DNA of 64,000 nucleotides from Zoroaster sp. YZ-2022 (GCA_029582265.1 CM055837.1:21747160-21811159); one strand, 5' to 3'. Shown: positions 19,683 through 31,550, counted from the first letter of the stretch. Notes: a model not told the origin generated them from the sequence alone. Numbers and translations: made by a program.

Positions 19683-19782
19683 CAAATTGTGCTTTCTCAG
19701 CTGTAACAGATTTTACGTGAACAAAACACTTTTGATTTATCGCGGAGTCTTCCTCACTCGACCGAGGCATGGGCGCCGCCAT
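19683..19782 (-). CDS. Host exon 1, first part (start codon side)
   Basis: A minus-strand ATG at 19782 lies in a CpG-rich context (ATCATGGCGGCGCC), followed by 33 open codons containing EDSAINQKCFVHVKSVTAEK up to the right end of element 1. The frame continues at 3395 after one CAAAT copy is discounted. The CpG-rich start, open frame across an empty site reconstructed only by dropping the duplication, and downstream GTAAGC donor support a real host exon disrupted by the element. Product not recognised. Confidence 0.55.
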
Positions 19783-22700
19783 GATTGTTTTGATCGTCAC
19801 ATATAACCTATGACCTAGGTTGTGATTGGCGAATTTGGATCACATGGTGTCGGCGCGCAGGTATTCAAAACAAAATGTAACCAGCCAACGTATCACAACC
19901 GTCAACAGTGCTCGATCGCTGTCGATTATTTAGTGCAATTTTTGGTCGATAATTACTCAAATTTGACTGGCGTTTTTGTGGAGAACTTTTCGAAATCGTA
20001 ATCTCTAGCAATTACCATATTAAAAACTGCAGAGTTCTCTTAGACCCACGGGGGTCGGAACGGGATGAAAAGGTGCATTTTAGCCCGTATGGCCTATTAC
20101 ACCTCATTATTTGTAAATATTCACTATAAACTGACGAGGATATTCTGTAGGAGTAAACAATTTATTTTAAAACATGATACACGAGTTCTGCACCCGTAAT
20201 GCTAACCCTTCTTTATAAAGAGTTTGTGCCACGTTATTGTGCCGAGACGTTACATTTCTAATTTGATGGTTTGATTGCAGTGCGGAATTAATAATTTTGA
20301 AATATTGTTGTATAATCTGCCAAGGATATGTATATTGGAGAATATATTTGCCCTTTGTCCATTTTTGCTGCGTCCATTTGTACAATTACAAATAATAAAT
20401 TCTAAATTTAGGGGGCGGGGCGCCGCGCTCCTCCCATTCCTCCTTATTAACATAAAATCCGTGACGTACACCTGGGAGATTTTAGCACTATAGCCTGTGT
20501 TTACGTGGCACTCTGTGACATGCTTTACTGTTGGAGTTTCACTGGTACCCGTACCGCCTCTGGGCACAAGACCATGCCGCCTAGCGTAAGGGTGCACCCC
20601 ACTAAATAGTGAGGAATTCATGCGCCGAGCTGTTTATAATAAAGTGTATGTCCTCAAATATTTCTGAAAAACAAAGATTTGAGGCCCATACATTTGATGG
20701 ATTGTGTAAAAATGGCCCAATATCATAACCTGGGATCCTTGACTTCCATCTTTGAGTATTTTGGATACACTAGGCCCTGAAAAAGTGATCCTAATTGATT
20801 TCAAGCATAAGGCCTTTTTCCAAAATGGCTGCTTTTCAGTTTGGGCGTTTTCACTACTGTAGAGGGTGATTTCCATTGGGATGAAAATAACTCCATGGAA
20901 ACCTGGACTATCCACAATAAATTGAGAAGAAAATAAAAGGTTACATATCGATCAATATTTTTTCTTTTGGTTTTAAAAATTGTACGACTTCTAAGTATTT
21001 TTAAATAATCTTTGAATGTTTGTATTCAGCACTGTTTACTATGGGAGTTTATACAGTGGGGTGCACCCGTAAGGCTCCCCAGGTGTACGTCCACCTGAAA
21101 AGCGCCACCTCGCGTCGTGCAAAGTTCGAAACAATTTGTTTTAATTTAATTAAAATAAAATAATCCACTTAAGACACAAAACAAACTTAAAATTGTTTTT
21201 TATTCACATCAACTGATAAAATAACAACAACAAATTAAGACAAAAACACACTTCATAGACCCTTTAATGTTGACCTGTGGAAGTTTCTATGGCCCTCATT
21301 CCAAAGATTGTGTAATCGGCTGAGGAATACAGAAAATACAGAAGGGGATATAATGAGCATCCTCCAGGCCTAAGAACGATAAAAGGGTCTAGGCTTGATA
21401 GGTTTATAAACTTAACACTGAAAATGTTACCCCTAGTCCGGCAGAAGTTACAGTGGACTATGTTTTGGGGGATATACAATCTATATTTGCAGATTCTATA
21501 CCACGAGAACAGGCTGAATAAGACTCTGCGTGATGGCACCTTGTCATCATTGAGCATTTGGAAAAATGTTAATATATCGATATTTATCAATATTATAGAT
21601 AACACGTTCAGAAGTACTTTCATAATTTTCCTAATTTCTATGAAATAAATTTTGGTAAATAAAGTCGAATTTAGATTTTTTTTTATAAAATGATAATTTC
21701 TTTCATAAAAATTAGGAAAGGTGGACTTATGATTAAATCAAAATACTTTTGAACATGTTACAGAAACTCACAAACTTTAATATTTAAGATAACTACTTGT
21801 TCATATTTCTATTTTTTATCTATATCAATATCAAATAGCAATATCAATATTTATCATCGTATAAGCAAAGATAGGGTGGGAAAGATGTGGAAAGGGTGTG
21901 AGGAGGTGTGAGATGCGGAATATATCTATGTGTAATCAATCACTGCTAATAAGAAAACAAATATAAGAACCTTACTCATTTATTATGGATTGTAAATAAA
22001 GGGAATTGAGAGTGTATGGTAGGGTACGGAGGGCTGGAGATGGGTGAGAAAAGTGGCGGGAGAGTGGCAGATAGGTTGGCTTGAATTTGAAATACATTAT
22101 AAAACTTCACAATAAAGACAAAATAAGCCAAAAAGCTGTGTATGGCAGTAGAATGTATAATCCACATGTTTGTCATCCTATTAGGGACCTATATACAAAA
22201 TATGTACTACAGAATTAATCGATCTGACACCTGCATTATATAAGCATATTAAGGCTGCCATAAATTCAGTGCGAGTGAATCAAACTAGGCTATTTTCTCT
22301 GCTTGTTTGTTTGTTTGTTTGTATCTTACAATCCATCCTTCTAACTCCCCATGTCGAGTAATAATGGAACTCACTTAACATAAAGGCGACTAACGAGGCA
22401 ACTCATAATTCATCGAATCAGTGGAGTGGTGTGAAGCGTGCGTACCCCGCCCCATTCCACCGATGTTGATTTTTTTTGGCGAAAACTACTTGTTTTTCTT
22501 GTAATCATGATACCCATGTGTAGTTTATAAAGGATATCTTAGCAGGACATTGTGCAGAATGACACATTTGAACTCGCATTTTACGCGTTTTCTCCCCCCG
22601 CCCTCCCCCGTCGTACGAGATAACGCTAGTCACTGTTATAAGGGGATTTTCGGGGATGAGAACTTGGTTTGACTGAATTTGGTTTGACTGAAAAAAGATT

Positions 22701-23115
22701 CCGATTTTTGTTTGTTTGTTTGTTTGTTTGTTTGTTTTCTTTTAGGTTATTTTCTTTAATATATAGGCCTACATATTGTTGTGATACGCATAGCATTTGC
22801 TACACTGGCCGTTCTGTGATTCTGAAATCGGAAATCCTGCGTATAATGGCCTGTGGCCAAGGTATATTTATATCGTCACATTGAGTAAACAAAAAAGTCT
22901 TCCCTTCCCTTCTCACACACTCTTATCTTTCTACCTCGTTTCTGCTATTGTGCACCCCCGTGTGTTCCATTCCCCAATCACACATGTTCCTTGCTCACAG
23001 CCTTCTATGCCGACTTATTGCACATATTTTGTATAACATGAGTTTGTATGGTGATACTGTTTTACACTTTGTTACCTTCAATGGAGGCCAAAGTGGCATT
23101 CCAAAACCAATGTTT
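19783..23115. other. Noncoding host DNA upstream of the interrupted exon
   Basis: Probable 5' flank of the minus-strand host gene followed by unique-looking sequence. Short CAAA/TTTG microsatellites occur at 22303-22323 and 22708-22736. An imperfect inverted pair (GTACACCTGGG with GGGTGCACCCCACT at 20465 and 20590, inverted at 21058-21090) brackets about 600 bases. Open frames here are short and lack family features; I see no supportable gene. Confidence 0.5.
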
Positions 23116-23118
23116 ATT

Positions 23119-23420
23119 AGGTGTTCGGGCATGTGCCCGAAACACCTATTGTTTTTGTTCGTTTTTTTTCTTCTTCTTCTCCGGATCGGTTGTCTACAAA
23201 AAAACACATACTTGCAAACTTCACATGAACTTGAAACTTGGCATATACTTAGAACTTAACACGTAGATGAAACTAGAGTTGTGACGTCATGGTTAGGTCA
23301 TCAGATATCGATTTTCGACAGATCAAACTTTAATATCTTAAACGTTTCACTTACGTTTCGCCTCTGTTGGTGAATCTAAATCAGCTCTGGTCGTGCTCAT
23401 TATGTATGCATGTTTAAGGA
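23119..23420 (+). mobile_element. Helentron-type head, copy without satellite
   Basis: It begins with the palindrome AGGTGTTCGGGCATG followed by its complement and ATTGTTTTTGTTCG, a pyrimidine-rich tract, CCGGATCG, TTGTCTACAAAAAAACACAT, and a region ending near GGTGAATCTAAATCAGCTCT. The same head occurs at 28306-28700 and 30071-30280. No satellite units follow here, so this copy is truncated or of a shorter type. Confidence 0.55.
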
Positions 23421-24480
23421 ATTGAGCATTTACGCTTCGGAAATGCAATTGACTCGGCTATCGTGACCCCTGAAAAATGTGTTTCTGATCAATTCGTTTC
23501 GCATAATGTATTATGTGATTGACTAAAATCCTTTTTATGTTTTTTTTATGTCAGCATAATCTATTTATTCTGAAAAAGGTTACTTAATAGCTCTTTTAGA
23601 GGTCGTTGAATCGATTAACTGCCACATGTTTCAATAGTTGGGTGCATGCAGACCTGCGGAGAAAACCTTCCACAAAAGCGAGTTTTTCACTATTTTCAGA
23701 ATTGTTCCTATCACCAGTGGATGTTTCATCGTTGAAAACATACATTATTATGCACACTTAATTGGAGGTAAGTCTGGGCAATGACAAATTAACGAGAATC
23801 TTTGATTTAAAAATAAGCATTTTAACCGGCTTCAGACATGTCAGATGTGTTGTAACGCGTTGGTTGATGCATACAGCATGCATAGGTTGATGACAGTGCA
23901 ATCAGTAATGTGTACGGTATGGGCGCCAGTGAATGCTACTAGTACTTTAAACGTTGGGACTAATTTAGCGGGTACCCGGTTTTATGTAAACAAAGTATGA
24001 TTAAAATTATTACGTGGGTTTTCCTCCATGACTCTTTTGAAATACTTAGGCTAGTGCCTAGTGTAGTGGTGGTAAATAGTCTGTAACGTTAGGAGAGTGA
24101 AGCCTAGGCATGAGTACAATTAGTTGAATTTAATAAAAATGATGCTAACGTTAGATGTGTTATCAATAGGATGTAGCCTACTCATTGTAACATCTAATGT
24201 TAGCTCTGTGAAATTAACAACTAATTGATTAATTTAAACAAACAAATAAATAGTCTGAACAGTGAACAACAATGTTTAAGGGCTGAAAACATTAAAAACA
24301 TTAGTACAGCTGGACATGTCTACCAATGTCATGCATGTATAATACATGGAGGTACTTTGTAAATTATGTATGTCGCAATATTCTCCGACAAGTCAGAGTT
24401 TATTAGCAAAGGTATATTTTTAATAATTTTGGTTGACACTAATAATATTTACAACAACTATCATGACATTTAGGGAAAAC
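23421..24480. other. Noncoding, no feature seen
   Basis: Unique-looking AT-rich sequence with no long open frame, clear repeat or RNA gene that I can support. Confidence 0.4.
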
Positions 24481-24507
24481 CTGTCGCTTTGCATGGTGAA
24501 GAAGATA

Positions 24508-24682
24508 AGTAAGACTAATTGCAGTGACACCATGTGAAATACGCTAGTGAGTAGTAATTAGTTCTGAAAAGAACTAGAGGTTACAACTTGACATTTTGAT
24601 CAGTATGCTCTGATCGTCCGCAGGATTTACTACTCAATAGAGAATTTCACATGGTGTCACCGTAATTAGTCTTACTTAATCA
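24508..24682. repeat. Short foldback element, diverged arms
   Basis: Left edge AAGTAAGACTAATTGCAG with GTGACACCATGTGAAAT, right edge ATTTCACATGGTGTCAC with GTAATTAGTCTTACTT: an inverted terminal repeat of about 35 bases. The interior contains GTTCTGAAAAGAAC and ATCAGTATGCTCTGATCGTC. The interior is shared with the larger hairpin at 25397-25618. Confidence 0.7.
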
Positions 24683-24804
24683 TGAAATTTAACAAATATC
24701 ATTTATGATACTTTTCAGAATTTGTGATCACATGAAATCATGAAATGGTTTTGAATACAACAAAATAAAACATGCTTATTTTGAGTTTAATTTTCTTTTC
24801 ACAG

Positions 24805-24897
24805 CTAATCTTCCTAGATGGAACTCCCTCAATTCTGGTGTGGCGATGGTTTGATCACTGTATGGGAACATTGCAAACAGTAGGATTAGCTGCAAAG
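24805..24897 (+). CDS. Candidate internal exon (31 codons)
   Basis: A polypyrimidine tract and CACAG acceptor precede 93 bases that are open in phase 0 (GTPSILVWRWFDHCMGTLQT visible) and end AAG|GTAAGA, a near-consensus donor. A phase-0 microexon candidate (25231-25248) and a final exon candidate (25637-25678) follow in phase. The protein is not recognised; a noncoding transcript remains possible. Confidence 0.35.
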
Positions 24898-24974
24898 GTA
24901 AGAGTTATGTCATATTAGGAAACAGTCCGGCAATGGGTTAGAAATTAACAGACTTTACAGATACTTTTATTGTT

Positions 24975-25320
24975 TTAAGTAGCAAACTCTTTGTATGTGT
25001 AAAATCGTACCATGAAATTGCTGTAAAGGGAAGTTACAACAACGGTAAATCTAAAAACCTATAAATCAATCATCCTGAGAAATGATTTGGTTTTCATGTT
25101 AGAGAAAAGAGGAATCGTTGTCAAAAACGGAAAAAACATGTAACAGTTTTTGTTTATATTTTTTACAAGGATGTGTTAGTACCATATACCAATGTTGTAC
25201 ATTCCCTTTATTTTTATATTGCATTTTTAGATACATGGACCCCAAAATGTAAGTAAATAAGGCCCTGAACTATTTGACCGATGAAAGATTTTCTAGAGAT
25301 TTTATGTAACAATGAAAAAC
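24975..25320 (+). repeat. Direct duplication, copy 1 (contains microexon candidate)
   Basis: About 340 bases, from TGTGTAAAATCGTACCATGA to TGTAACAATGAAAA, recur at 26668-27004 with roughly 90 percent or better identity by eye. Inside, TTGCATTTTTAG, 18 bases (25231-25248) and GTAAGT form an acceptor-microexon-donor string coding IHGPQN in phase with the exon at 24805. Confidence 0.75.
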
Positions 25321-25396
25321 CACAAATAATACACAAGGTAGTGCATCCCATGTGTATGTATAAATACATGTACATATGTGTAAAACAATGTTTTTT

Positions 25397-25618
25397 TTAA
25401 GTAAGACTGATTGCGGTGACACCATGTGGAATCTCAATTGAGTAGTAATTAGTTCTGAAAAGAACTGGGGGTACAACTCGACGTTTCGATCAGTATGCTC
25501 TGATCGTCCTCAGGAGAACGATCATTTCTCCTGAGGACGGTCAGAGCATACTGATCGAAACGTCGAGTTGTACCCCCAGTTCTTTTCAGAACTAATTACT
25601 ACTCAATTGAAATGTTTT
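25397..25618. repeat. Long near-perfect hairpin (foldback/MITE)
   Basis: Two arms of about 83 bases (25435-25516 and 25523-25605) are complementary almost throughout, separated by a loop of about seven bases. The arm contains AGTTCTTTTCAGAACT, GTACAACTCGACG and CTGATCGAAACG. The left outer end AAGTAAGACTGATTGCGGTG matches the terminus of the element at 24508. It lies in the putative intron before the exon candidate at 25637. Confidence 0.85.
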
Positions 25619-25636
25619 TTTTCTTATTTTTGACAG

Positions 25637-25678
25637 ATCTTTATGCATGCCCTTATTCCTGGTATTGTGGTGGTGTGA
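25637..25678 (+). CDS. Candidate terminal coding segment
   Basis: A long pyrimidine tract and TTTTTGACAG acceptor precede a phase-0 frame (IFMHALIPGIVVV) ending in TGA at 25676-25678. It is in phase with the two upstream candidates. The whole model (31 + 6 + 13 codons, 5' part unknown) is an inference from splice signals only. Confidence 0.25.
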   Translation: MFMHALIPGIVVV

Positions 25679-27528
25679 TGGCACTGCATGATGCTTAACA
25701 ACTTTTGCAGAGGATCTTTCATTCCGTGAACTTCACGTCCTGCCATTCAGTATGTACCAGCTTGCCACCTTATGGCACCTCCAGTAGACCAATTTCTACT
25801 TTATACATACATGTAAATGTAGCTTTGGGCCGATGTTGATTCCAGAGAAACTTCAGTAAATTCAGTAAATCAGGAGTACAATGTCTGTGTCAAAACAGCA
25901 TGGATTCAAGGAGTTGAACAATTGTCTTGAGTGTAGGAAAAACTGAACAATATCCGTACTATTGTGCGGGATTTCTGTGTAAAAAGAGGATGTGAATGAT
26001 AAATCTGATGTCGCGTACATCTGCAAACAGTTGAACTAAACCTGTCCTAAATCAGTGCACTGTGACGTTCAAGTTAATCATCATTGCCAAGGCCTGATTT
26101 GCATCTAGGGCTCTGCACTCTTATTTTTCGTCCTTTTGGAGCTAAACACTGTTCATCAGTGCATCATTGTTATGATTCAAAATATTCTTGAAAATATTTT
26201 TCTGTGTACTCACCTAGGCCCAATATCAGTGCTGCTTAGTTTATAGTTATACCCATGAACTTGTTTTGTGTGGGCTGGGTGAAACAACTTTTGTGGTATC
26301 AAAAACGTAAGCACTTAATGTGATTAAACTTGCATAGCCAGGTTAATTTATGATGTATTATTTGAAAATAAAGGGGTTTTATGCACTGTTCAGTACCTGA
26401 AAGTTATGTTCACATAAAGACTGCAGACTAGATTGAGGTAAACAAAGACAGATATGATATGTGAATATAAAGATTATACCCATCTCTACCAAACATCTCA
26501 AAATTAACATGTGACAATATTGCCAGAGAAAATATTATAGGGCTGTGATTCCTTTTTAAAAATTACTATTTTTGTGATAGTAAAAACAAAACAACTGGAA
26601 GTTAGGAAAAGAAAATTGAAATAAATGTAAGAAGATGTGAATCCAAAGTACTCCCATGACTTATTTATTGTATGTGTAAAACTGTACCATGAAATAGCTG
26701 TAAAGCGAAGTTACAACAATGGTAAATCTAAAAACCTATAAATCAGTCATCCTGAGAAATGATTTGGTTTTCATGTTAGAGAAAAGAGGAATCGTTGTCA
26801 AAAACAGGGGAAAAAAACATGTAACAGTTTTTGTTTATATTTTTTTTACAAGGATGCGTGTTAGTACCAAATACCAATGTTGTACATTCCATTTATGTTT
26901 ATATTGCATTTTTAGATACATGGACCCCAAGATGTAAGTAAATAGGCCCTGAACTACTTGACCAATGAAAGATTTTCTAGAGATTTGATGTAACAATGAA
27001 AAACTATTCATTAACGTGAATGTATTGTATGTAAAATACATGTACTCAATGTGTGTGTATTGTATGTACTGTGTATTGTGATTATTACTGCGCTGAATAT
27101 TCGCGCGATTTGTATGTATGTGTACATGTACGGTACATACTTACACGCACGCTATAATACGACTATGCACACACATGATGCAGACTAGTCGCGCACTGTG
27201 TAGATTCACGTAAGCACACGACCCGTATTTTAGGACTGAAAAAGTCGTTTATATTGAAAATTTCTGTCATTGGCTACGAATCAAACAAGCTAAAAGATGT
27301 GAAATATGTAGTTTTATAAATGAATGCGTCTTCATTTTCCAATTAAAAAATTTCAATCTATAAAAAAGAAAAAGTAAGGTTTAGTATAATTTGTTATTAT
27401 TTTTTGCTATAGCAGTACTGGCATATCAGTCCAAGAGAAGGGGTGTACCTTTCCAATTCATGTCAGTTAAACAACATTAATTTAAATCTAAGCCCTTACT
27501 CCTATTTTCAATCTTAAATCTTTTTTAG
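25679..27528. other. Noncoding interval with the second duplication copy
   Basis: Apart from the duplicate at 26668-27004 this interval holds no open frame or repeat that I can support. A GTGTGTATTGTATGTA-rich patch lies near 27040-27130. Confidence 0.4.
26668..27004 (+). repeat. Direct duplication, copy 2 (contains microexon candidate)
   Basis: This matches 24975-25320. The microexon candidate at 26916-26933, with TTTTTAG before and GTAAGT after, codes IHGPQD, one residue different from copy 1. Both splice sites are preserved in both copies. Confidence 0.75.
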
Positions 27529-27626
27529 AAAGAGGACAGAAGCATCTTGCAACTTCAGATATGCAGAATTGATGCTGGGTGTGATTTTTGACATAATGAA
27601 GCACCAGTCGCCAGTCAATGGAATTG
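27529..27626 (+). CDS. Candidate exon (about 32 codons)
   Basis: TCTTTTTTAG acceptor, then 98 bases with one open frame (RYAELMLGVIFDIMKHQSPV visible) and TTG|GTAATT as a moderate donor. Composition is protein-like, with hydrophobic and charged residues mixed. Whether it belongs to the same gene as 24805-25678 is unknown. Confidence 0.3.
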
Positions 27627-28305
27627 GTAATTTGGGCCCCCTTATACTTTTATTGCTTGTTTGCCCCTCCCCTTCCCTAGTTCTTGGATTCTATAGTGCT
27701 GCAATGATAGACCAAAGAATTTTAGAAAACAAATGTGTTTGTTCATCACCAGTGGCAGTATGCCATCACCAAGAACTTGGGGGGAGGGGCAGACATTTTA
27801 TTCCAAAATTCCCGATTCCAATGACAACCCCTGAATGTCACCCATTCTGAACTGTCACTAAATCGTACATACAGAGCGTACATTTATTATAAATGCAGAT
27901 TGATTCTGTTTTCTTTTCATCAAAGGATCATGGTTGGGTTCATTTACACTGAAGTCATTTCACTTGTTATATATGTAAGACCATGTACACTCATTTCTAG
28001 ATTGGTTACAAGTAGGTTAAACAAGTCAGCAAAGTGGTTTCAATTGATTGTTGGGGTGTGGGAGTGTGTAACCACAAAAGTCAAGTCATGAAACCCAACA
28101 GACAGGTAAAACAAATATGTATTTCATTACAAGCACCCATACAACTCTTTGATTATTTCAATGTCTAACAATTTATGTACAAAAATGGCATTTGATCTTT
28201 AGGTTGTAATTCTGTAATATGGATGCAGCTAGCTACAGACATTTTGCCAATCATGTGTACAACCTTGAAAATGTAAAAATCAATGTAGAATTTATTTTGT
28301 AATTA

Positions 28306-30050
28306 GGTGTACGGGTATGTACCCTAAACACGTATTGTTAGGTGTTCGAGCTACAGCGCGAGCACCTATTGTTATTGTTCGTTTTTTTTTTTGTTTTTTT
28401 TTTCTTCTCCTTCTTCTTCTTCTTCTTTTCCGGATCGATTGTCTACAAAAAAACACATACTTGCAAACTTCATATGAACTTGAAACTTGGCACATACTTA
28501 GAACATAACACGTAGATGAAACATAATTTGTCACGTCATTATTAGGTCATCAGATATCGAATTTCGATCAATCGTTCTTTATTAGTTAAAACGTTTTGAT
28601 TACGTTGCAAATGAAAGATCTACACGGCTTTTTCAACGCTAAAAAAGTGCGCCCTCTGTTGGTGAATGTAAATCAGCTCTGGTCGTGCTAATTATGTATG
28701 CACGTAAAAATCATATCTCAACAACCACAACAGGTAAATTGTCAGTTTTTGCACCATTGTACAGATTGTTAATTGTCAAAAAATATTTACACAAAGGTGA
28801 CCCCAATTTCACCTTACTTCCTGTCCAAACCGGAAGTCAAAGTTTAATGTTTAAAAAAATCATATCTCCACAACCACAAGAGGTAAATTGACATTTTTTG
28901 TATCATTGTATAGATTGTTAATTGTCAAAAAATATTTACACAAAGGTGACCCCAATTTGACCTTACTTCCTGTCCAAACCGGAAGTCAAAGTTTAATGTT
29001 TAAAAAAATCATATCTCCACAACCACAAGAGGTAAATTGACATTTTTTGTATCATTGTACAGATTGTTAATTGTCAAAAATATTTACACAAAGGTGACTA
29101 ATTTGACCGTACTTCCTGTCCAAACCGGAAGTCAAAGTTTAATGTTTAACAAAATCATATCTCCACAACCACAAGAGGTAAATTGACATTTTTGTATCAT
29201 TGTATAGATTGTTAATTGTCGAAAAATATTTACACAAAGGTGATCCCAATTTGACCTTACTTCCTGTCCAAACCGGAAGTCAAAGTTTAATATTTAAAAA
29301 TCATATCTCAACAACTACAAGAGGTAAATTCACAATTTTTGTACCATTGCACAGATCGTTAATTGTCAATAAATATTTACAAAAAGGTGACCCCAATTTG
29401 ACCTTACTTCCTGTCCAAACTGGAAGTCAAAGTTTAATATTAAAAAATCATATCTCAACAACCACAAGAGGTAAATTGACATTTTTTGTACCATTGTATA
29501 GACTGTTAATTGTCGAAAAATATTTATACAAAGGTGACCCCAATTTGACCTTACTTCCTGTCCAAACCGGAAGTCAAAGTTTCATATTTAAAAAAAATCA
29601 TATCTCAACAACCAAAACAGGTAAATTCACAATTTTTATACCATTGTACAGACCGTTAATTGTCAAAAGATATTTACAAAAAGATGACACCAATTTGACC
29701 TTACTTCCTGTCCAAACCGGAAGTCAAGCATTTAATATTTAAACAAATCATATCTCAACAACCACAAGAGGTAAATTCACAATTTTTGTACCATTGTACA
29801 GATCGCTAATTGTCAAAATATATTTACAAAAAGATGACCCCAATTTGACCTTACTTCCTGTCCAAACCGGAAGTCAAATTTAATATTTCAAAAAATCATC
29901 TCAGCAACCACAAGAGGTAAATTAAAAATTTTTGCTCCATTGTACAGATCGTTAATTGTCACAAAATATTTAAACAAAGTTGACCCCAATTTGACCTTAC
30001 ATCCTCCCGAACACCTTGAGTTTGTGTCGAGACAAACTCTGAATCTCTAG
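28306..30050 (+). mobile_element. Helentron-type nonautonomous element with satellite core
   Basis: Head: two successive palindromic starts (AGGTGTACGGGTATGTACCC-type, then AGGTGTTCGAGC with its complement). Body: nine or so satellite units from about 28705. Tail: CCCGAACACCT (30005-30015), the inverted partner of the head motif, then a hairpin GAGTTTGT...ACAAACTC (30018-30039), seven bases, and CTAG at 30047-30050 followed by T. Subterminal inverted repeats, a 3' hairpin with a CTRR end and internal tandem repeats are the known marks of Helentron-associated elements. No transposase is present. Confidence 0.6.
28705..30000 (+). repeat. Satellite array A, unit about 146-150 bp
   Basis: Repeated unit with ATCATATCTC, ACAACCACAAGAGGTAAATT, CCATTGTACAGATCGTTAAT, ATATTTACACAAAGGTGACC and CTTCCTGTCCAAACCGGAAG. 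Successive CCGGAAG boxes lie 146-149 bases apart. Units of length divisible by three leave frames open across neighbours, which explains a 180-codon frame at 29200-29742 that is not a gene. Confidence 0.9.
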
Positions 30051-30070
30051 TTTTTGTTCGGTTTTGTTTA

Positions 30071-31550
30071 GGTGTTCGGGTATGTACCCGAAACACCTAT
30101 TGTTTTTGTTCGCTTTTTTTTTTCTCCTGTGGATAGATTGTCTACAAAAAAACACATACTTGCGAACTTCACATGAACTTGGAAACTGACATATACTTAG
30201 ACCCTAATGTGTAGATGAAACAAAATTTGTGACGTCATGATTACATCATCAGATATCGAATTACTTAAAATTAACGTTTAATATTTAAAAAAATCATATC
30301 TCAACAACCACAAGAGGTAAATTGAAATTGTTTGCACCATTGTACAGATCGTTAATTGTCAAAAAATATTTACAAAAAGGTGACCCCAATTTGACCTTAT
30401 TTCCTGTCCAAACCGGAAGTCAAAGTTTAATATTTAAAAAAATTATATCTCAACAACCACAAGAGGTAAATTGAAATTTTTGGCACCATTGTATAGATTG
30501 TTAATTGTCGAAAAATATTTACACAAAGGTGACCCCAATTTGACCTTGCTTCCTGTCCAAACCGGAAGTCAAATTTTAATATTAAAAAAAAATCATATCT
30601 CAACAACCACAAGAGGTAAATTCACAATTTTTGTACCATTGTACAGATCGTTAATTGTCAAAAAATATTTACACAACGATGACCCCAATTTGACCTTACT
30701 TCCTGTCCAAACCGGAAGTCAAAGTTTAATATTAAAAAATATTATATCTCAACAACCACAAGAGGTAAATTCACAATTTTTATACCATTGTACAGATCGT
30801 TAATTGTCAAAAAATATTTACACAACGATGACCCCAATTTGACCTTACTTCCTGTCCAAACCGGAAGTCAAAGTTTAATATTTTAAAAAATCCTATCTCA
30901 ACAACCACAAGAGGTAAATTGAAATTTTTGCACCATTGTATAGATTGTGAATTGTCGAAACATAATTATTTACACAAAGGTGACCCCAATTTGACCTTAC
31001 TTCCTGTCCAAACCGGAAGTCAAACTTTAATATTTAAAAAAATCTTATCTGAACAACAACAAGAGGTAAATTCACAATTTTTGTACCATTGTACAGATCG
31101 TTAATTGTCAAAAAAAAATTTTCAAAAAGGCGACCCCAATTTGACCTTACTTCCTGTCCAAACCGGAAGTCAAAGTTTAATATTTAAAAAAATCCTATCT
31201 CAACAACCACAAGAGGTAAATCGAAATTTTTTGCGCCATTGTATAGATTGTTAATTGTCGAAACATGTTTCCACAAAGATGACCCCAATTTGACCTTACT
31301 TCCTGTCCAAACCGGAAGTCAAAGTTTAATATTAAAATAAATCTTATCTGAACAACAACAAGAGGTAAATTCACAATTTTTGTACCATTGTACAGATCGT
31401 TAATTGTCAAAAAATATTTACTAAAAGATGACCCCAATTTGACCTTACTTCCTGTCCAAACCGGAAGTCAAAGTTTAATATTAAAAAAAAATCCTATCTC
31501 AACAACCACAAGAGGTAAATCGAAGTTTGTTGCTCCATTGTATAGATTGT
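30071..31550 (+). mobile_element. Second Helentron-type element, 3' end missing
   Basis: The head palindrome AGGTGTTCGGGTATGTACCC starts 20 bases after the first element's end. The same leader follows, then satellite units from about 30280 to 31550. The array stops abruptly within a unit (after GATTGTTAAT near 31553), where LINE sequence begins, and no hairpin/CTRR tail is present. The LINE junction probably removed it. Confidence 0.6.
30280..31550 (+). repeat. Satellite array B, unit about 146-150 bp
   Basis: Same unit family as array A, about eight to nine copies, with small differences such as ACAACGATGACC and GAACAACAACAAGAGG variants shared by alternate units. Confidence 0.9.

Noticed and set aside
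19783..23120. Frames at 20250-20621, 20634-20915 and 21264-21623
   Set aside because: No recognisable domain, no splice or codon support, ordinary lengths for chance frames in this composition.
29200..29742. 180-codon open frame
   Set aside because: It is the translation of four satellite units whose length is a multiple of three; no coding evidence.
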